From Lentisphaerae bacterium GWF2_50_93 (lineage in GTDB: Bacteria > Verrucomicrobiota > Lentisphaeria > Victivallales > GWF2-50-93): a stretch of 43,800 nt of DNA. Made by a program: the position numbers and the translations under genes. Shown piece after piece: positions 43,584 through 43,800 of the stretch (positions are counted from its first letter, which is position 1; every line of letters starts with the position of its first letter). The notes below the pieces were generated by a model. The model did no database searches. It was not told the origin of the DNA and saw only the letters and a program-made list of their open reading frames with translations. The DNA lies in NCBI GenBank assembly GCA_001804815.1, contig MHBI01000004.1, positions 1 to 43,800 on the forward strand, given 5' to 3'.

Positions 43584-43687
43584 AGTAGCACAGACATTCT
43601 TGTCTGTGGGTTCAGATTCACATTTTCCGTCACAGACCAGCCTTCGCTAAAACGCTATGGCACGGCACGCAGGAATGTCTGTGCTAC
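43584..43687. repeat. Dispersed repeat E, copy 2, with a nested 35-base insertion
   Basis: Matches 38092-38162 except that 35 bases (43638-43672, cagccttcgctaaaacgcta...) replace the two bases AA in the right arm. The insertion resembles the reverse complement of part of repeat B (ttcgc, aaa, gctatggc) and begins and ends with cag. The outer arms CACAGACA/TGTCTGTG are intact. Confidence 0.85.
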
Positions 43688-43800
43688 CCCCTTCTTGAGC
43701 AGGTTCTAGTGTCATGTATCGCAAATACGCCGAATAAAATTATGTCTATTTTTGATGCGGATTTGGCTTGGATGGAACAAGGCGATACTGAAGTATCGTC

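Larger units (their letters stand above)
43263..43800. other. Gene-free right edge with palindromic repeats
   Basis: About 538 bases without a credible gene. They contain the cacaggca palindrome (43288-43306), the ACTCGC/GCGAGT inverted pair (43523-43558), repeat E copy 2 (43584-43687) and CGATAC-TGAA-GTATCG (43783-43798). The promoter of the Tad operon presumably lies close to 43300-43400, but I cannot identify it. Confidence 0.7.

Overview
The window looks like chromosomal DNA of a bacterium of moderate GC content with a Gram-negative envelope, most likely from the PVC superphylum (Lentisphaerota, Kiritimatiellota or Verrucomicrobiota). This placement is inference. It rests on two prepilin-headed proteins with the FT(L/I)IELLVV leader, one fused to a LamG-like domain, a twin-arginine-type sulfatase, lipoproteins with lipoboxes, and many short palindromic intergenic repeats. 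No 16S gene is present to settle it.

Layout. 1-3017: repeat-bearing left edge, a DUF2851 gene (minus) and a divergent periplasmic HtrA/DegP-like protease (plus). 3038-16381: a co-oriented minus-strand signalling block. In transcription order it holds a prepilin/LamG protein, a receiver-Ser/Thr-kinase with a membrane segment and zinc-ribbon tail, a receiver-HPt protein, a 1567-aa hybrid histidine kinase, a receiver with a Cys-pair tail, a small two-CW protein and a second hybrid kinase of 1311 aa. Both hybrid kinases end in HisKA-HATPase-REC-REC-HPt, so the block carries all parts of a branched phosphorelay plus a Ser/Thr kinase output. 16453-18494: argH and pgsA. 18648-19703: an RlmM-like rRNA methyltransferase. 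19704-26336: rimO, tRNA-Lys(CTT), a GIY-YIG ORF between direct repeats, a small exported protein, two zinc-ribbon membrane proteins and a sulfatase with a one-base frameshift in a C8 run. Inverted copies of a double-hairpin repeat flank this region. 26337-28159: a charged exported protein, a small membrane protein and a pseudopilin.

28160-36169: a structured gap bounded by inverted repeats, an OppD/OppF-type ATPase pair with no permease beside it, a FabB-like ketoacyl-ACP synthase, a J-domain protein, efp overlapping epmA, and two lipoproteins (one with TPRs). 36203-38047: dnaG primase. 38174-43262: a minus-strand Tad/Flp pilus segment (cpaB, an FHA-fused cpaF, tadB, tadC and a DUF192 gene), mostly linked by 1-4 base overlaps. 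The final 0.5 kb is intergenic and repeat-rich.

The least ordinary parts are the phosphorelay/Ser-Thr kinase block, the FHA-CpaF fusion, the tRNA-Lys/GIY-YIG module with its structured repeat, and the network of palindromic repeats, one copy of which carries what looks like a nested second repeat. No CRISPR array, rRNA, intact insertion sequence or recognisable phage gene was seen.
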